Made by a program: the position numbers and the translations under genes. From Stutzerimonas stutzeri (lineage in GTDB: Bacteria; Pseudomonadota; Gammaproteobacteria; Pseudomonadales; Pseudomonadaceae): a DNA stretch of 64,000 nt. Below, one piece after another: positions 27,425 to 36,774 of the stretch; positions within the stretch are counted from its first letter, which is position 1, and the number at the start of each line of letters is the position of its first letter. The notes beneath the pieces are model-generated. The model was not told where the DNA came from and made no database searches. It saw only the letters and a program-made list of their open reading frames with translations. The DNA lies in assembly GCA_002387205.1 (NCBI GenBank), contig DGLA01000002.1:62001-126000 (forward strand), given 5' to 3'.

Positions 27425-29827
27425 ATGAGTATCGAATACGGGCCGAGGCCCTTGCGTATCACGCTGACCGCCGTGGTGATGCTGGTGCTGGGCGTGGTGA
27501 TGGCGGCCGGCGGTGGGTACCTGGCGGTACTCGGCGGCTCCTGGTACTACCTGCTGGCCGGTATCGGTCTGTTAGTGGTGGGTGGGCTGCTGTTTGCTCG
27601 GCGCCGCGCGGCGATCTGGCTGTACGCGATTCTGCTGCTGGCAACACTGGTCTGGACGTTCTACGAGGTGCGCTTCGACTGGTGGCAGCTGGCGCCGCGA
27701 ATCGACCTGTGGTGCATCCTCGGGCTCTGGCTGATCCTGCCTTTCGTCAACCGTTACGTGAGCGACCGGCTGGTCTGGCGTGACGGTGCGAGCGGCCTGC
27801 TCGGGCTCGGTCTGCTGGCCGGGGCGCTGATGGCAGGCTATTCGCTGACCCAGGACTATCACTCCATCGAGGGTGAGTTCAGCGACGCGCAGATGCAGGG
27901 ACTCGATCCGCAGGGGCAGGCCGGTCGATCTAACAGCGAGTGGCCTTCCTACGGCGGATCCGAGACGGGGGATCGCTATTCGACGGCGGATCTGATCACG
28001 CCTGAAAACGTCGACAATCTCACCAAAGCCTGGGAATACCACACGGGTGATCTGCCGGGGCCGAAGGATCCAGGGGAATTCACCTATGAGGTCACCCCGC
28101 TCAAGGTCGGCAACAGCCTGTTCATCTGCACGCCTCACAGCATCGCCATCGCCCTGGACGCCGATACGGGCGAGGAGCGCTGGCGCTTCGACCCGAGCAT
28201 CAACCGCGATGCCGAGTACTACCAACACATGACCTGCCGCGGTCTGGCCTATCACGACGGTACCCGCTATTCCTCACCGGGCTCGACGGGCGGCCAGCCG
28301 GACCAACCGGCGACGCGTTGCGAGCGGCGCCTGTTCCTGCCCACCAACGATGCCACGCTGATCGCTCTCGATGTGGAAGACGGCAAGCCCTGCGAAGACT
28401 TCGGCAACGCCGGTGTCATCGATCTGAAACTGCGTCTGGGTGAGGGGGCGCTAGGAGTCTACCTGCCCACCTCGCCGCCGGTGGTTACCGAAAAGCTGGT
28501 GATTATCGGCGGTTCGATCACCGATAACGGTGCTGTCGATTCGCCCGGTGGCGTGATCCGCGCCTACGACGTGAAGACCGGCCGCCTGGTCTGGAATTTC
28601 GATCCGGGCAACCCGGACGCCACCGAGCCGTTGCCACCGGGAGAAACCTACGTGCGCAGCACGCCGAATTCCTGGACCGTTGCCACGGCTGACGAGGCGC
28701 TGGGCCTGGTCTACATCCCTTCAGGCAACCAGACGCCGGATCAGTGGGCGGAGCCGCGCACGCCGCAATCCGAGCGATTCACGGATACCCTGATTGCGCT
28801 GGATCTGGCCACCGGCAAGATTCGCTGGGAATTCCAGACTGTCCACCATGATCTCTGGGACCGCGATCTGCCTTCCCAGCCAACCCTTGTCGACCTCGAC
28901 CGGCCGGAGGGCAAGGTGCCGGCCATCATCCAGGCGACCAAGCGCGGTGACCTCTATGTGCTCGACCGGCGCACCGGCGAGCCCATCGTGCCGGTGACCG
29001 AGGTGCCTGTTCCGCAGGGCACCGATTACGGTGATTACACCGCGCCCACCCAGCCGGTCTCGGCGTTGACCTATGCACCGCAGGAGCCGCTGTACGAGAA
29101 GGACATGTGGGGCGGTACGCCGCTGGACCAGATGATGTGCCGCATCCAGTTCCGCCGGTTGCGCTATGAAGGCGACTTCACGCCGCCTTCGGAAAAGGGC
29201 TCGCTGATCTATCCGGGTAATGTCGGGACCTTCAACTGGCCGTCCGTGGCGGTCGATCCGAGTCGGCAGTTGCTCTTTGGCGCGCCGAACTATCTGGCGT
29301 TCGTCTCGAAGATGTACAAGCGTAGCGAAGTCGATCCCGAGGAGCGCACCGGCGGTGGCGAAACCGGCCTGCAACCGAACCTGGGCGCGCCCTACATGGT
29401 GAGTCTCAATCCCCTGCTGTCGGTCCTGGGGCTGCCTTGCCAGAGCCCGCCGTGGGGCTATGTCACCGCCGTGGACCTGCGCACCATGAAAAAGGTCTGG
29501 ATGCACAAGAACGGCACCAGCCGCGACAGTGCTCCGCTGGGCATTCCCTTCCCGGTGGGTACGCCGGCGCTGGGCGGCCCCATCGTAACGGCGGGTGGCG
29601 TGGCGTTCATGAGCGGCACACTGGACTACTACCTTCGCGCCTATGACCTGCGGACCGGAGAGGAGCTGTGGAAAGGGCGGCTGCCTGCCGGTGGTCAGGC
29701 CACCCCAATGACCTACGTATCGGAGCAGACAGGCAAGCAGTACGTGGTACAGGTGGCAGGCGGCCATGGGTCGTTCGGGACGGAAATCGGTGACTCGGTG
29801 ATCGCCTGGACTCTCAAGGACGAGTGA
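27425..29827 (+). CDS. gcd: Membrane-bound PQQ-dependent glucose-type dehydrogenase
   Basis: 800 residues. Five membrane helices (residues ~10-145) precede an eight-bladed PQQ propeller: WPSYGGSETGDRYSTADLITPENVDNLTKAWEYHTGD, HDLWDRDLPSQPTLVDL and GTPALGGPIVTAGGVAFMSG. It oxidises an aldose such as glucose in the periplasm and passes electrons to ubiquinone. The glucose/quinate/shikimate subfamilies look alike; length and helices favour Gcd. No PQQ biosynthesis genes are in the window. Confidence 0.9.
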   Translation: MSIEYGPRPLRITLTAVVMLVLGVVMAAGGGYLAVLGGSWYYLLAGIGLLVVGGLLFARRRAAIWLYAILLLATLVWTFYEVRFDWWQLAPRIDLWCILGLWLILPFVNRYVSDRLVWRDGASGLLGLGLLAGALMAGYSLTQDYHSIEGEFSDAQMQGLDPQGQAGRSNSEWPSYGGSETGDRYSTADLITPENVDNLTKAWEYHTGDLPGPKDPGEFTYEVTPLKVGNSLFICTPHSIAIALDADTGEERWRFDPSINRDAEYYQHMTCRGLAYHDGTRYSSPGSTGGQPDQPATRCERRLFLPTNDATLIALDVEDGKPCEDFGNAGVIDLKLRLGEGALGVYLPTSPPVVTEKLVIIGGSITDNGAVDSPGGVIRAYDVKTGRLVWNFDPGNPDATEPLPPGETYVRSTPNSWTVATADEALGLVYIPSGNQTPDQWAEPRTPQSERFTDTLIALDLATGKIRWEFQTVHHDLWDRDLPSQPTLVDLDRPEGKVPAIIQATKRGDLYVLDRRTGEPIVPVTEVPVPQGTDYGDYTAPTQPVSALTYAPQEPLYEKDMWGGTPLDQMMCRIQFRRLRYEGDFTPPSEKGSLIYPGNVGTFNWPSVAVDPSRQLLFGAPNYLAFVSKMYKRSEVDPEERTGGGETGLQPNLGAPYMVSLNPLLSVLGLPCQSPPWGYVTAVDLRTMKKVWMHKNGTSRDSAPLGIPFPVGTPALGGPIVTAGGVAFMSGTLDYYLRAYDLRTGEELWKGRLPAGGQATPMTYVSEQTGKQYVVQVAGGHGSFGTEIGDSVIAWTLKDE

Positions 29828-29854
29828 TAGCGGCAAGGCCGATCAGCTGCAAAA

Positions 29855-29873
29855 GGCGTCGCCCAGCGACGCC
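29855..29873 (+). terminator. Hairpin downstream of gcd
   Basis: GGCGTCGC-CCA-GCGACGCC is a perfect 8-bp stem with a three-base loop, 28 bases after the gcd stop. No T-run follows on the plus strand; AAAA precedes it. It probably ends or stabilises the gcd transcript. Confidence 0.6.
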
Positions 29874-29950
29874 TCTCATGCCCTGTCAGGAGCCGGGATC
29901 TACAGGGTCGGCTCAATCAGGACGGTTCTTTGACGACCGTTCGTCCGGGC

Positions 29951-29975
29951 GTCACGGTTCTGTCAAGCGTGTCGC
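29951..29975 (+). promoter_or_regulatory. Pho-box-like direct repeat
   Basis: CGTCACGGTTCTGTCAAGCG has GTCA at 29952 and 29963, an 11-base spacing as in PhoB boxes, followed by GTCGCTTAAA. It precedes a phoD remnant and a nuclease gene, both plausible phosphate-starvation genes. The match to the PhoB consensus is partial. Confidence 0.45.
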
Positions 29976-30013
29976 TTAAACCCTTCTTCAGCCACTGATG
30001 AAGGGGACCGCAC

Positions 30014-30277
30014 ATGACCGAACCCACCAAACCCGAACTGGACCATACACGCCGCCGCCTTGTGCAAGGCATCGGCGCTGGCCTTGCGCTGCCAGCATTC
30101 GGCGTTTCGCCTGCGGTCATCGCGGCGCCCACCGCGCGTCCCTGGATCACCGATGGCGTCCAGTCTGGCGACATGCTGGCCGACCGTGCGGTGATCTGGA
30201 ATCCTCGCAGCATCACCCTTCGCGACATCGATGGCGCTTCGGTCTTTTCCAAAAACCTCGAACCCCAGCACGCCTGA
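30014..30277 (+). pseudogene. Internally deleted PhoD-type alkaline phosphatase
   Basis: An intact 87-residue frame whose two ends look like the two ends of a PhoD phosphatase. Residues 1-40 are a twin-arginine leader (HTRRRLVQGIGAGLALPAFG). Residues ~43-62 are the PhoD start (PWITDGVQSGDMLADRAVIW). Residues ~64-85 (SITLRDIDGASVFSKNLEPQ) look like the usual PhoD C-terminus. Some 430 residues including all metal ligands are missing, so it cannot be an active phosphatase. The reading frame is preserved across the junction. Confidence 0.7.
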
Positions 30278-30296
30278 GCCAACGGAGCGACATCCC

Positions 30297-32633
30297 ATGC
30301 GCCGCAACGCCCGATTCAAGCCGCACCCCCTGTCCGCCGCCCTGCTGGCCATCGCATCCCTGGGGGTGAGTTCCATGGCCGCCGCCGACCTGCTGATCTC
30401 CGAGTATGTGGAGGGCAGCGGCAATAACAAGGCGCTGGAGTTCTACAACCCTGGCGAGACTGCGATTTCCCTCGACGGCTATCGCGTGGACTTCTACTTC
30501 AATGGCTCGACCAGTAGCGGCCGGAGCATCAGCCTGGCCGGTGAGGTTGCGCCGGGCGCTGTGCATGTCCTGGCACACGAGAGTGGCGAGCCCGCGCTGC
30601 AAGCCGCGGCGAACCAGCGCGGCAGCGGCAGCTGGTACAACGGCGACGATGCCATCGTCCTGCGCGGCCCGTCCGGTGAGACCCTCGACAGCATCGGCCA
30701 GCTCGGTGTCGATCCGGGCAGCGCCTGGGGTTCGGGGCAGACGCAGACGGCGGACCGCACGCTGACCCGAAGGGCGTCGGTCCGCATCGGTGATCGCAAT
30801 CCCAGCGACGCCTTCGATCCGGCCAGCGAGTGGCAGGGCTATGCCGCCAATACCTTCGCTCACCTCGGCCAGTACGGCGAAGGCGAACCAGGTGGAGACG
30901 ATGCAGGCCGACGCTCGATTGCCGAAGTGCAGGGCTCCGGCGACACCAGCCCGCTGGTGAACCAGAGGGTCACGGTGGAAGGCATCGTGGTGGCCGATTT
31001 CCAGGGCGAGAGCGAGCTGGGCGGCTTCTTTGTCCAGGCGCCGGACAGCGAGACCGACAGCGACCCGCTCACCTCCGAAGGCCTGTTCGTCTACGGCACC
31101 GGCAATGGTGTCGACGTGCAGGTAGGCGACCGCGTTGAAGTGCGCGGCATGATTGCCGAGTACAACGGCCTCACCGAACTGACGGCGCCCCAGATCACTG
31201 TGATTGCCCGTGCGCAACCGCTACCAAGTACGGTGCAGATCAGCCTGCCGATGTCGGCACCCGATGCGCTCGAGCGTTACGAGGGCATGCAGGTGCGTTT
31301 CGCCCAGACGCTTACCGTCAGTGAGGTCTACGACCTTGGCCGTTATGGCGAGATGGTGTTGTCTTCCGCTGGCCGCCTGTGGATTCCGACCAACAGGGTG
31401 TCGCCCGGCGAACCGGCCCGGCAGCTGCAGGCACGAAACGATCTCAACCGGATCGTCCTCGACGACGGCCGCAGCGGGCAGAATCCCGATCCGATCCGCT
31501 ATCCATCACCGGAGCTTGACGCCTACCGTACCTTGCGAGTCGGCTACGAGGTCAACCAGGTGCAGGGCGTGTTGCATTACCTGGCCGGCAGCTATCGCGT
31601 ACAGCCGACGCAGACGCCGCAGTTCGTTCCCAAGAACCCGAGACCAACCGCACCCGAGTCCATCGACGGGCGACTGCGTGTGGCGAGTTTCAACGTGCTC
31701 AACTACTTCAACGGTGACGGTCGCGGGGCGGGCTTCCCCACCTCGCGTGGCGCGGATACCGTCGAGGAATTCAACCGCCAGCGTGACAAGATCATCGCGG
31801 CGATCCTTGGCGCGGATGCGCATATCATCGGGCTGATGGAAATCGAGAACGACGGCTACGGTAAGAACAGCGCCATCGCTGACCTGGTGGCGGGGCTCAA
31901 CGCCGCTTCACCGAGCCGGGACCGCTATGCCTTCATCGATCCGCGCCGCAGCCGGCTCGGTACGGATGAAATCGCCGTCGGGCTGATCTATCGCCAGGAC
32001 ATGGTCAGCCCGCACAAGGACGCAGCGGTGCTGGACGCCACCGTGGACCCCCGTTTCGACGACACCCGCAACCGCCCGGCGCTGGCGCAGACGTTCCGCG
32101 AGCGCCGCACCGGCGAGCGGCTGACCGTGGCGGTCAATCACCTCAAGTCCAAGGGTTCGAGCTGTGATGATCGCGGCGACAAGGACATGGGTGACGGGCA
32201 GGGCAACTGCAACCTGACACGCGTCCGCGCCGCCCAGGCACTGGTCGACTGGCTGGGCCGCGATCCGACCCAGTCCTACGACCCGGACCGCCTGATCATC
32301 GGCGACCTCAACGCCTATGCGAAGGAGGACCCGATCAATGTGATCCGCGCGGCGGGCTACACCGATCTGCTGGCAACCTTCGTTGGGGAAGACGCCTATT
32401 CCTACGTGTTCTCCGGTCAATCGGGCTACCTCGACCACGGGCTTGCCAGTGCCAGCCTGGCGTCGCAGGTGAAGGGCGCCACCGAATGGCATATCAATGC
32501 TGACGAGCCGCGTGTGCTGGACTACAACCTCGAGTTCAAGACGCCTCGCCAGCAGTCGCAACTATACGGTGCCGGGCCCTATCGCGCGTCTGACCATGAT
32601 CCGCTGGTGATCGGTATCGATCTGCGCCGCTGA
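30297..32633 (+). CDS. Secreted ExeM/NucH-type nuclease
   Basis: 778 residues from MRRNARFKPHPL; GGAG lies about 11 bases upstream. A signal peptide ends near MAAA (residue ~28). A lamin-tail domain (DLLISEYVEGSGNNKALEFYN) and an OB-like middle follow. The C-terminal endonuclease/exonuclease/phosphatase domain (~residue 460 on) has LRVASFNVLNYFNGDG, IGLMEIENDGYG, AVNHLKSKGSSC, IIGDLNAYAKEDP and ASDHDPLVIGID. It probably degrades extracellular DNA, for instance to recover phosphate. It starts 19 bases after the phoD remnant and may share its promoter. Confidence 0.9.
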   Translation: MRRNARFKPHPLSAALLAIASLGVSSMAAADLLISEYVEGSGNNKALEFYNPGETAISLDGYRVDFYFNGSTSSGRSISLAGEVAPGAVHVLAHESGEPALQAAANQRGSGSWYNGDDAIVLRGPSGETLDSIGQLGVDPGSAWGSGQTQTADRTLTRRASVRIGDRNPSDAFDPASEWQGYAANTFAHLGQYGEGEPGGDDAGRRSIAEVQGSGDTSPLVNQRVTVEGIVVADFQGESELGGFFVQAPDSETDSDPLTSEGLFVYGTGNGVDVQVGDRVEVRGMIAEYNGLTELTAPQITVIARAQPLPSTVQISLPMSAPDALERYEGMQVRFAQTLTVSEVYDLGRYGEMVLSSAGRLWIPTNRVSPGEPARQLQARNDLNRIVLDDGRSGQNPDPIRYPSPELDAYRTLRVGYEVNQVQGVLHYLAGSYRVQPTQTPQFVPKNPRPTAPESIDGRLRVASFNVLNYFNGDGRGAGFPTSRGADTVEEFNRQRDKIIAAILGADAHIIGLMEIENDGYGKNSAIADLVAGLNAASPSRDRYAFIDPRRSRLGTDEIAVGLIYRQDMVSPHKDAAVLDATVDPRFDDTRNRPALAQTFRERRTGERLTVAVNHLKSKGSSCDDRGDKDMGDGQGNCNLTRVRAAQALVDWLGRDPTQSYDPDRLIIGDLNAYAKEDPINVIRAAGYTDLLATFVGEDAYSYVFSGQSGYLDHGLASASLASQVKGATEWHINADEPRVLDYNLEFKTPRQQSQLYGAGPYRASDHDPLVIGIDLRR

Positions 32634-32839
32634 GTCCGACCACTCGGACCAAATGTGATGGAACGTCGTCCGCGAGTGGCCGCAGGCCAGGGACGGCTTC
32701 CATCTTCTTTCCGCGATACCGCCCTGGACAGGTACAGGGCGCATGCCTGGCCATCCTCTGGTGAGCTGCGCCTTGCCTGACATCACTCGCAGCCCGGTGC
32801 GCGACCGGCGATCGTAAACCGCTCTCTCTCCCTGAAAAG

Positions 32840-32853
32840 CTGATTGGCATCAA
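32840..32853 (+). promoter_or_regulatory. FNR/DNR-type box upstream of nnrS
   Basis: CTGATTGGCATCAA differs from TTGAT-N4-ATCAA only at the first base. Its centre is about 128 bases before the nnrS start. A class II arrangement would put the transcript start near 32888. Confidence 0.5.
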
Positions 32854-32974
32854 GTCTGCGCAGGCCACTAACACTGTAGAAAGTAACCCTGGCTTCCCGA
32901 TTCAGGGGAGCCTGGTTCTTCAGCCAGCGGCACCCGTTTCGCCGGCTGTGCAAGTGGAAGTGTCAGGAGGCCTT

Positions 32975-34165
32975 GTGCAAGTCATCGATCGGCGAAAAGC
33001 CCTCAGTATCCCGCCCATCTGGCGGCTCGCGTTTCGCCCGTTTTTTCTCGCCGGAAGCATCTTTGCGATGCTGGCGATTCCACTCTGGATAGCAGCCTGG
33101 ACCGGCCTGTGGTCAGGTTTCCACCCCACCGGGGGCTGGCTCGCCTGGCATCGTCACGAAATGCTGTTCGGCTTCGCCATGGCCATCGTGGCTGGCTTCC
33201 TGCTCACAGCCGGGCAGACCTGGACCGGGAAGCCCGGCGTTTCAGGCAACAAGCTGGCGGCGCTGGCAGGTGTCTGGCTCCTGGCGCGACTGGGCTGGTT
33301 GCTGGGAGTGCCAGTCGGTTTGCTGGTGGTTGCCGATCTGCTGTTCATGCTTGGCGTGGCCTGGTTGATGGGGCGCATGCTCTGGGTGGTCCGGCAGAAG
33401 CGCAATTACCCGGTGATTGCCGTGCTGGGTTTGATGACCGCCGCCGATGTGCTGGTGCTGTGTGGCGTCGCGCTGGCCGATGATGGTCTGCAGCGCCAGG
33501 GCGCGCTGGCCGGTCTATGGCTGGTGGCGGCCCTGATGGCGCTGATCGGGGGGCGGGTGATTCCGTTCTTTACCCAGCGCGGCCTGGGCCGTACCGAGGC
33601 GGTCAAGCCCTGGGTCTGGCTGGATGTTGCATTGCTCGTCGGCACCGGGCTGATCGCCGTGCTCTACGCCACCGGCGTCGCGCTGCTGGCAAACCCGCTG
33701 CTGGGCCTGTTGTTCCTGGCCATCGCTGCAGGACATCTGCTGCGACTGGTGCGCTGGTACGACGCGGGCATCTGGCGCGTGCCGCTGCTCTGGTCGCTGC
33801 ACCTGGCCATGCTCTGGCTGGTGGTCGCGGCCCTCGGTCTGGCGTTGTGGAATTTCGGACTGTTGAACAGCTCCAGTCCGTCGTTGCACGCCTTGTCGGT
33901 GGGCGCCATGAGCGGACTGATCCTGGCCATGATCGCTCGCGTCACCCTGGGTCATACCGGCCGCCCGCTGCAGCTGCCGGCGGGCATCGTCTGGTCGTTC
34001 GTGCTGTTCAACCTGGGCGCTGCGGCACGGGTTTTCCTCTCGGTCCGGTGGCCGGTCGAAGGGCTGTGGCTCGCTGCTCTCTGCTGGAGCCTGGCCTTCA
34101 TGCTCTATGTCTGGCGCTATGCGCCGATGCTGCTCAGCCCTCGTGTTGACGGCCACCCCGGCTGA
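32975..34165 (+). CDS. nnrS: NnrS family heme-copper membrane protein
   Basis: About 396 residues from the GTG at 32975, chosen because AGGAGG lies 5 bases upstream; another GTG nine codons earlier has none. The start IWRLAFRPFFLAGSIFAML is the NnrS signature, followed by WHRHEMLFGFAMAIVAGFLLTAGQTWTG and AMSGLILAMIARVTLGHTGRPL. About 12 membrane segments are seen. NnrS proteins are induced with denitrification genes and help tolerance of nitrosative stress. It is separated from nir-nor by about 4.8 kb. Confidence 0.92.
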   Translation: MQVIDRRKALSIPPIWRLAFRPFFLAGSIFAMLAIPLWIAAWTGLWSGFHPTGGWLAWHRHEMLFGFAMAIVAGFLLTAGQTWTGKPGVSGNKLAALAGVWLLARLGWLLGVPVGLLVVADLLFMLGVAWLMGRMLWVVRQKRNYPVIAVLGLMTAADVLVLCGVALADDGLQRQGALAGLWLVAALMALIGGRVIPFFTQRGLGRTEAVKPWVWLDVALLVGTGLIAVLYATGVALLANPLLGLLFLAIAAGHLLRLVRWYDAGIWRVPLLWSLHLAMLWLVVAALGLALWNFGLLNSSSPSLHALSVGAMSGLILAMIARVTLGHTGRPLQLPAGIVWSFVLFNLGAAARVFLSVRWPVEGLWLAALCWSLAFMLYVWRYAPMLLSPRVDGHPG

Positions 34166-34261
34166 ACGCTGGCGCGGCATCGGCTATCCACCTTTTCCAA
34201 CCTGCCTGTCTACCGGGACGGGCAGCCTGCGGCTCGGCAAATGCCGGCATCGGAGATGATG

Positions 34262-35005
34262 ATGAAGAACGAATTCAAGGACCGTCTGGCGGTGGTCACC
34301 GGCGCCAGCTCCGGTATAGGTCTGGCATTGTGCTCCGCGCTGCTGCAGCGTGGCGCGAGAGTGCTGGCGATGTCGCGCACGCTGGGTGGCCTCGGCCCGC
34401 TGATGGAAACCTATGGGGACAACCTCCAGTGGCTCGCCGGCGATGTCACCTCGGCTGATGACCTGCATGCGCTGTGCCGCCGCGCGGCAGCCCTCGGTCC
34501 GGTGGATTATCTGGTGCCGAATGCGGGCATCGCCGAGCTGGGTGACAGCCTCGACATGGCGTGCTTCGACCGGCAGTGGGCGATCAATGGCGCCGGCGCG
34601 CTCAATACCCTGGGCGCGTTGCGCGGTGAACTGGCCAAGCCGGCCTCCGTGGTGTTTGTCGGCACCTTCCTGACCCGTACGACCTTTCCCGGCCTCGCGG
34701 CTTACATCGCCAGCAAGGCCGCGCTTGTGGCGCAGTCACGGACCCTGGCGGTGGAGTTGGCGCCCTTGGATGTGCGCATCAACGTCGTCTCTCCAGGTCC
34801 GACAGCTACATCGATCTGGGGCAGCCTCGGGCTGGCGGACGAGCAGCTCGATCAGGTCGCCGAGCAGGTCAGCAAGCGCCTCCTGCCCGGGCATTTCCTC
34901 GAATCGGCGGCCGTCGCCAACGTCATCCTGTTCCAGCTGTCCCAGGGCGCCCGCGGCGTGTTCGGCCAGGACTGGGTGGTCGACAACGGCTACACCCTCA
35001 ACTGA
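34262..35005 (+). CDS. SDR family oxidoreductase
   Basis: 247 residues. The NAD(P)-binding motif is VVTGASSGIGLAL; NAGIAELGD and the YxxxK catalytic pair (AAYIASKAAL) are present. Counting 13 back from the Tyr, the usual catalytic Ser position holds Thr (VFVGTFL), an uncommon substitution. Three consecutive ATG codons occur (34256, 34259, 34262); the third has the best spacing from GGAG. Substrate unknown. It is 96 bases after nnrS on the same strand. Confidence 0.85.
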   Translation: MKNEFKDRLAVVTGASSGIGLALCSALLQRGARVLAMSRTLGGLGPLMETYGDNLQWLAGDVTSADDLHALCRRAAALGPVDYLVPNAGIAELGDSLDMACFDRQWAINGAGALNTLGALRGELAKPASVVFVGTFLTRTTFPGLAAYIASKAALVAQSRTLAVELAPLDVRINVVSPGPTATSIWGSLGLADEQLDQVAEQVSKRLLPGHFLESAAVANVILFQLSQGARGVFGQDWVVDNGYTLN

Positions 35006-35018
35006 CCGGTGACGAACC

Positions 35019-35195
35019 ATGCTCTTCGGATGGAAAAGGGCGGCCCGGCTGCTGCAACAGGAGCGTGATCGGCTGCGCGAACGTGCATTCGGCGGCGCAT
35101 CGACACGGTAGCAGGCCCTTGAGGCGTTCTGCCGTGAGGTGCTGGAAGACAGGCCTGCCCATCCGGGTGAAATGGAAGAGCCAACCTCGAGGTGA
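35019..35195 (+). pseudogene. Small ORF interrupted by an in-frame TAG
   Basis: ATG at 35019 opens a frame reading MLFGWKRAARLLQQERDRL and on to residue 30, then TAG at 35109-35111, then continues in the same frame (QALEAFCREVLEDRPAHPGE) to TGA at 35193-35195. A single CAG to TAG change would explain the break, since the next codon is also CAG. The unbroken product would be 58 residues, charged and probably coiled-coil at its start. Family not recognised; it may itself be a longer gene's stump. Confidence 0.4.
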
Positions 35196-35522
35196 TGTGC
35201 ATCGTAGCGGCGCTGCTTCGCGCGCACGAGCAGGCGCGACCTGTCTCTGGTGAAACAACCTTACCAGCCTGACGCATCCACAGGCTGAGGCTGTGGTGGG
35301 TTTGCCTGCATGCGCAGGCTAACCCTTTCGTTGTTGCCAGCAAAATTTTTGCACTAGAGCAACAATACTATTCATTGGCATAGCGCCTTGAGTGCACCGA
35401 GAATGTGCGCTCGTTTGCCCGGTGCGTCTATTTGAAGCACTGGTCTTCCTCGATGAACGCGTCGCGCCGGATGCTGATTGCGCCCGCCAGCGTTCGAAAC
35501 CCAATTCATACAAGCGAGACCT

Positions 35523-36665
35523 ATGCAGCAACGCCTGTTCGACTGGTGCCGATCCTTTGCGCCCGCGCCGCTGGTGGCGCAACCCGTCGAGTGGTTGCGC
35601 GTGGCGGTTGGCGTCGCCCTGGCGATGCTGGTGGTGTTGCCGGCCTGCGCCTGGGCCTTTGGAGCATCGCTCACGTTACCTCTGGCCGCGCCGGCCGCAG
35701 CTTCCGCCGTACTGGTCTTTGCTGCGCCGTCGAGTCCGTTCGCGCAGCCCTGGGCAGTGTTTGCGGGGAACCTGCTGGCGACGCTGATCGGCGTGGCGCT
35801 TGGCGCCAGCGGGCTGGCGCCGATGATGGCGGCGGGAATAGCCGGTGCGTTGGTGATCATCTTCCTGCTATGCGCGCGCTGCCTGCATCCACCGGGTGCA
35901 GCGCTGGCGCTGGTCGCAGTGGTTGGCAGCCCGGAGATCCATGCGCTGGGGTTTGCGATGCTTTACCCGGTGGCATTCAATTCGGCACTGCTGGTGGCGG
36001 TGGCACTGATCTACAACAACCTCACCCGGCATGCCTATCCGAAGCCGCGCGCGGCCCGGGGCAACAGCCACCACACCCTCGATGCGCTTCCGAGCGAACG
36101 CATGAGCTTCAGTGAAGACGATGTAGCCAGGGCACTGGCCGACTTTGGAGAGTATGTGGACGTGAGCCGGGACGACCTGGCTCAACTGATCAAGCAGACC
36201 GAAAAGCACGCCTTGCGCCGCAGCATGGGCGAGGTCACGGCGGCCGATATCATGTCCCGCGATCTTTACTGGGGCACTCCGGAGGCCACCACCGAGGCGG
36301 CCTGGAGCACCTTGCGTCGCCATCGGCTGCATTCGCTGCCTGTGGTTCAGGCTGAAAGCCGGGAGCTGCTGGGCATCGTCACGCTGGTCGATCTGCTCAA
36401 ACATCTGCGTTCCAGCCCGACACGTCGCCTAGGGTTGCGTCAGCTGAAACAGGCCCGGGCTGTTCGCCTGGAGGCCATCATGAGCTCTCCGGTCATCAGC
36501 GTTAACCAGGACACGCACATGGTCGACATGGTCTACCTGCTTTCCGATCGTGGCCTGCATTGCCTGCCGGTGGTTGATGGCCAGCATCGCCTGGTGGGCA
36601 TGATCACCCAGACCGATCTGATCGCGGCGCTCTACCGGAACTGGCTGAAGCATCTGCCCGACTGA
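35523..36665 (+). CDS. HPP family membrane protein with tandem CBS domains
   Basis: 380 residues. The N-terminal HPP domain (~20-165) has about four helices and PSSPFAQPWAVFAGN plus CARCLHPPGAALAL, the motif that names the family. Two CBS domains follow (~240-300, ITAADIMSRD-like, and ~315-375, IMSSPVISVNQDTHMVDMVYLL). HPP proteins in cyanobacteria and chloroplasts have been described as nitrite transporters; CBS pairs usually sense adenylates. A paralog follows 109 bases later. Confidence 0.88.
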   Translation: MQQRLFDWCRSFAPAPLVAQPVEWLRVAVGVALAMLVVLPACAWAFGASLTLPLAAPAAASAVLVFAAPSSPFAQPWAVFAGNLLATLIGVALGASGLAPMMAAGIAGALVIIFLLCARCLHPPGAALALVAVVGSPEIHALGFAMLYPVAFNSALLVAVALIYNNLTRHAYPKPRAARGNSHHTLDALPSERMSFSEDDVARALADFGEYVDVSRDDLAQLIKQTEKHALRRSMGEVTAADIMSRDLYWGTPEATTEAAWSTLRRHRLHSLPVVQAESRELLGIVTLVDLLKHLRSSPTRRLGLRQLKQARAVRLEAIMSSPVISVNQDTHMVDMVYLLSDRGLHCLPVVDGQHRLVGMITQTDLIAALYRNWLKHLPD

Positions 36666-36774
36666 AGGCGTGCGGTTGCACAACGTGGCCTGGCTGCTGC
36701 TGAGGTAAAGGGGTTTTGAACCTGTGGCATAGTGGCAGTGCCTGAGAGCAATACCCACCTTCAAAGCTGAGCCC

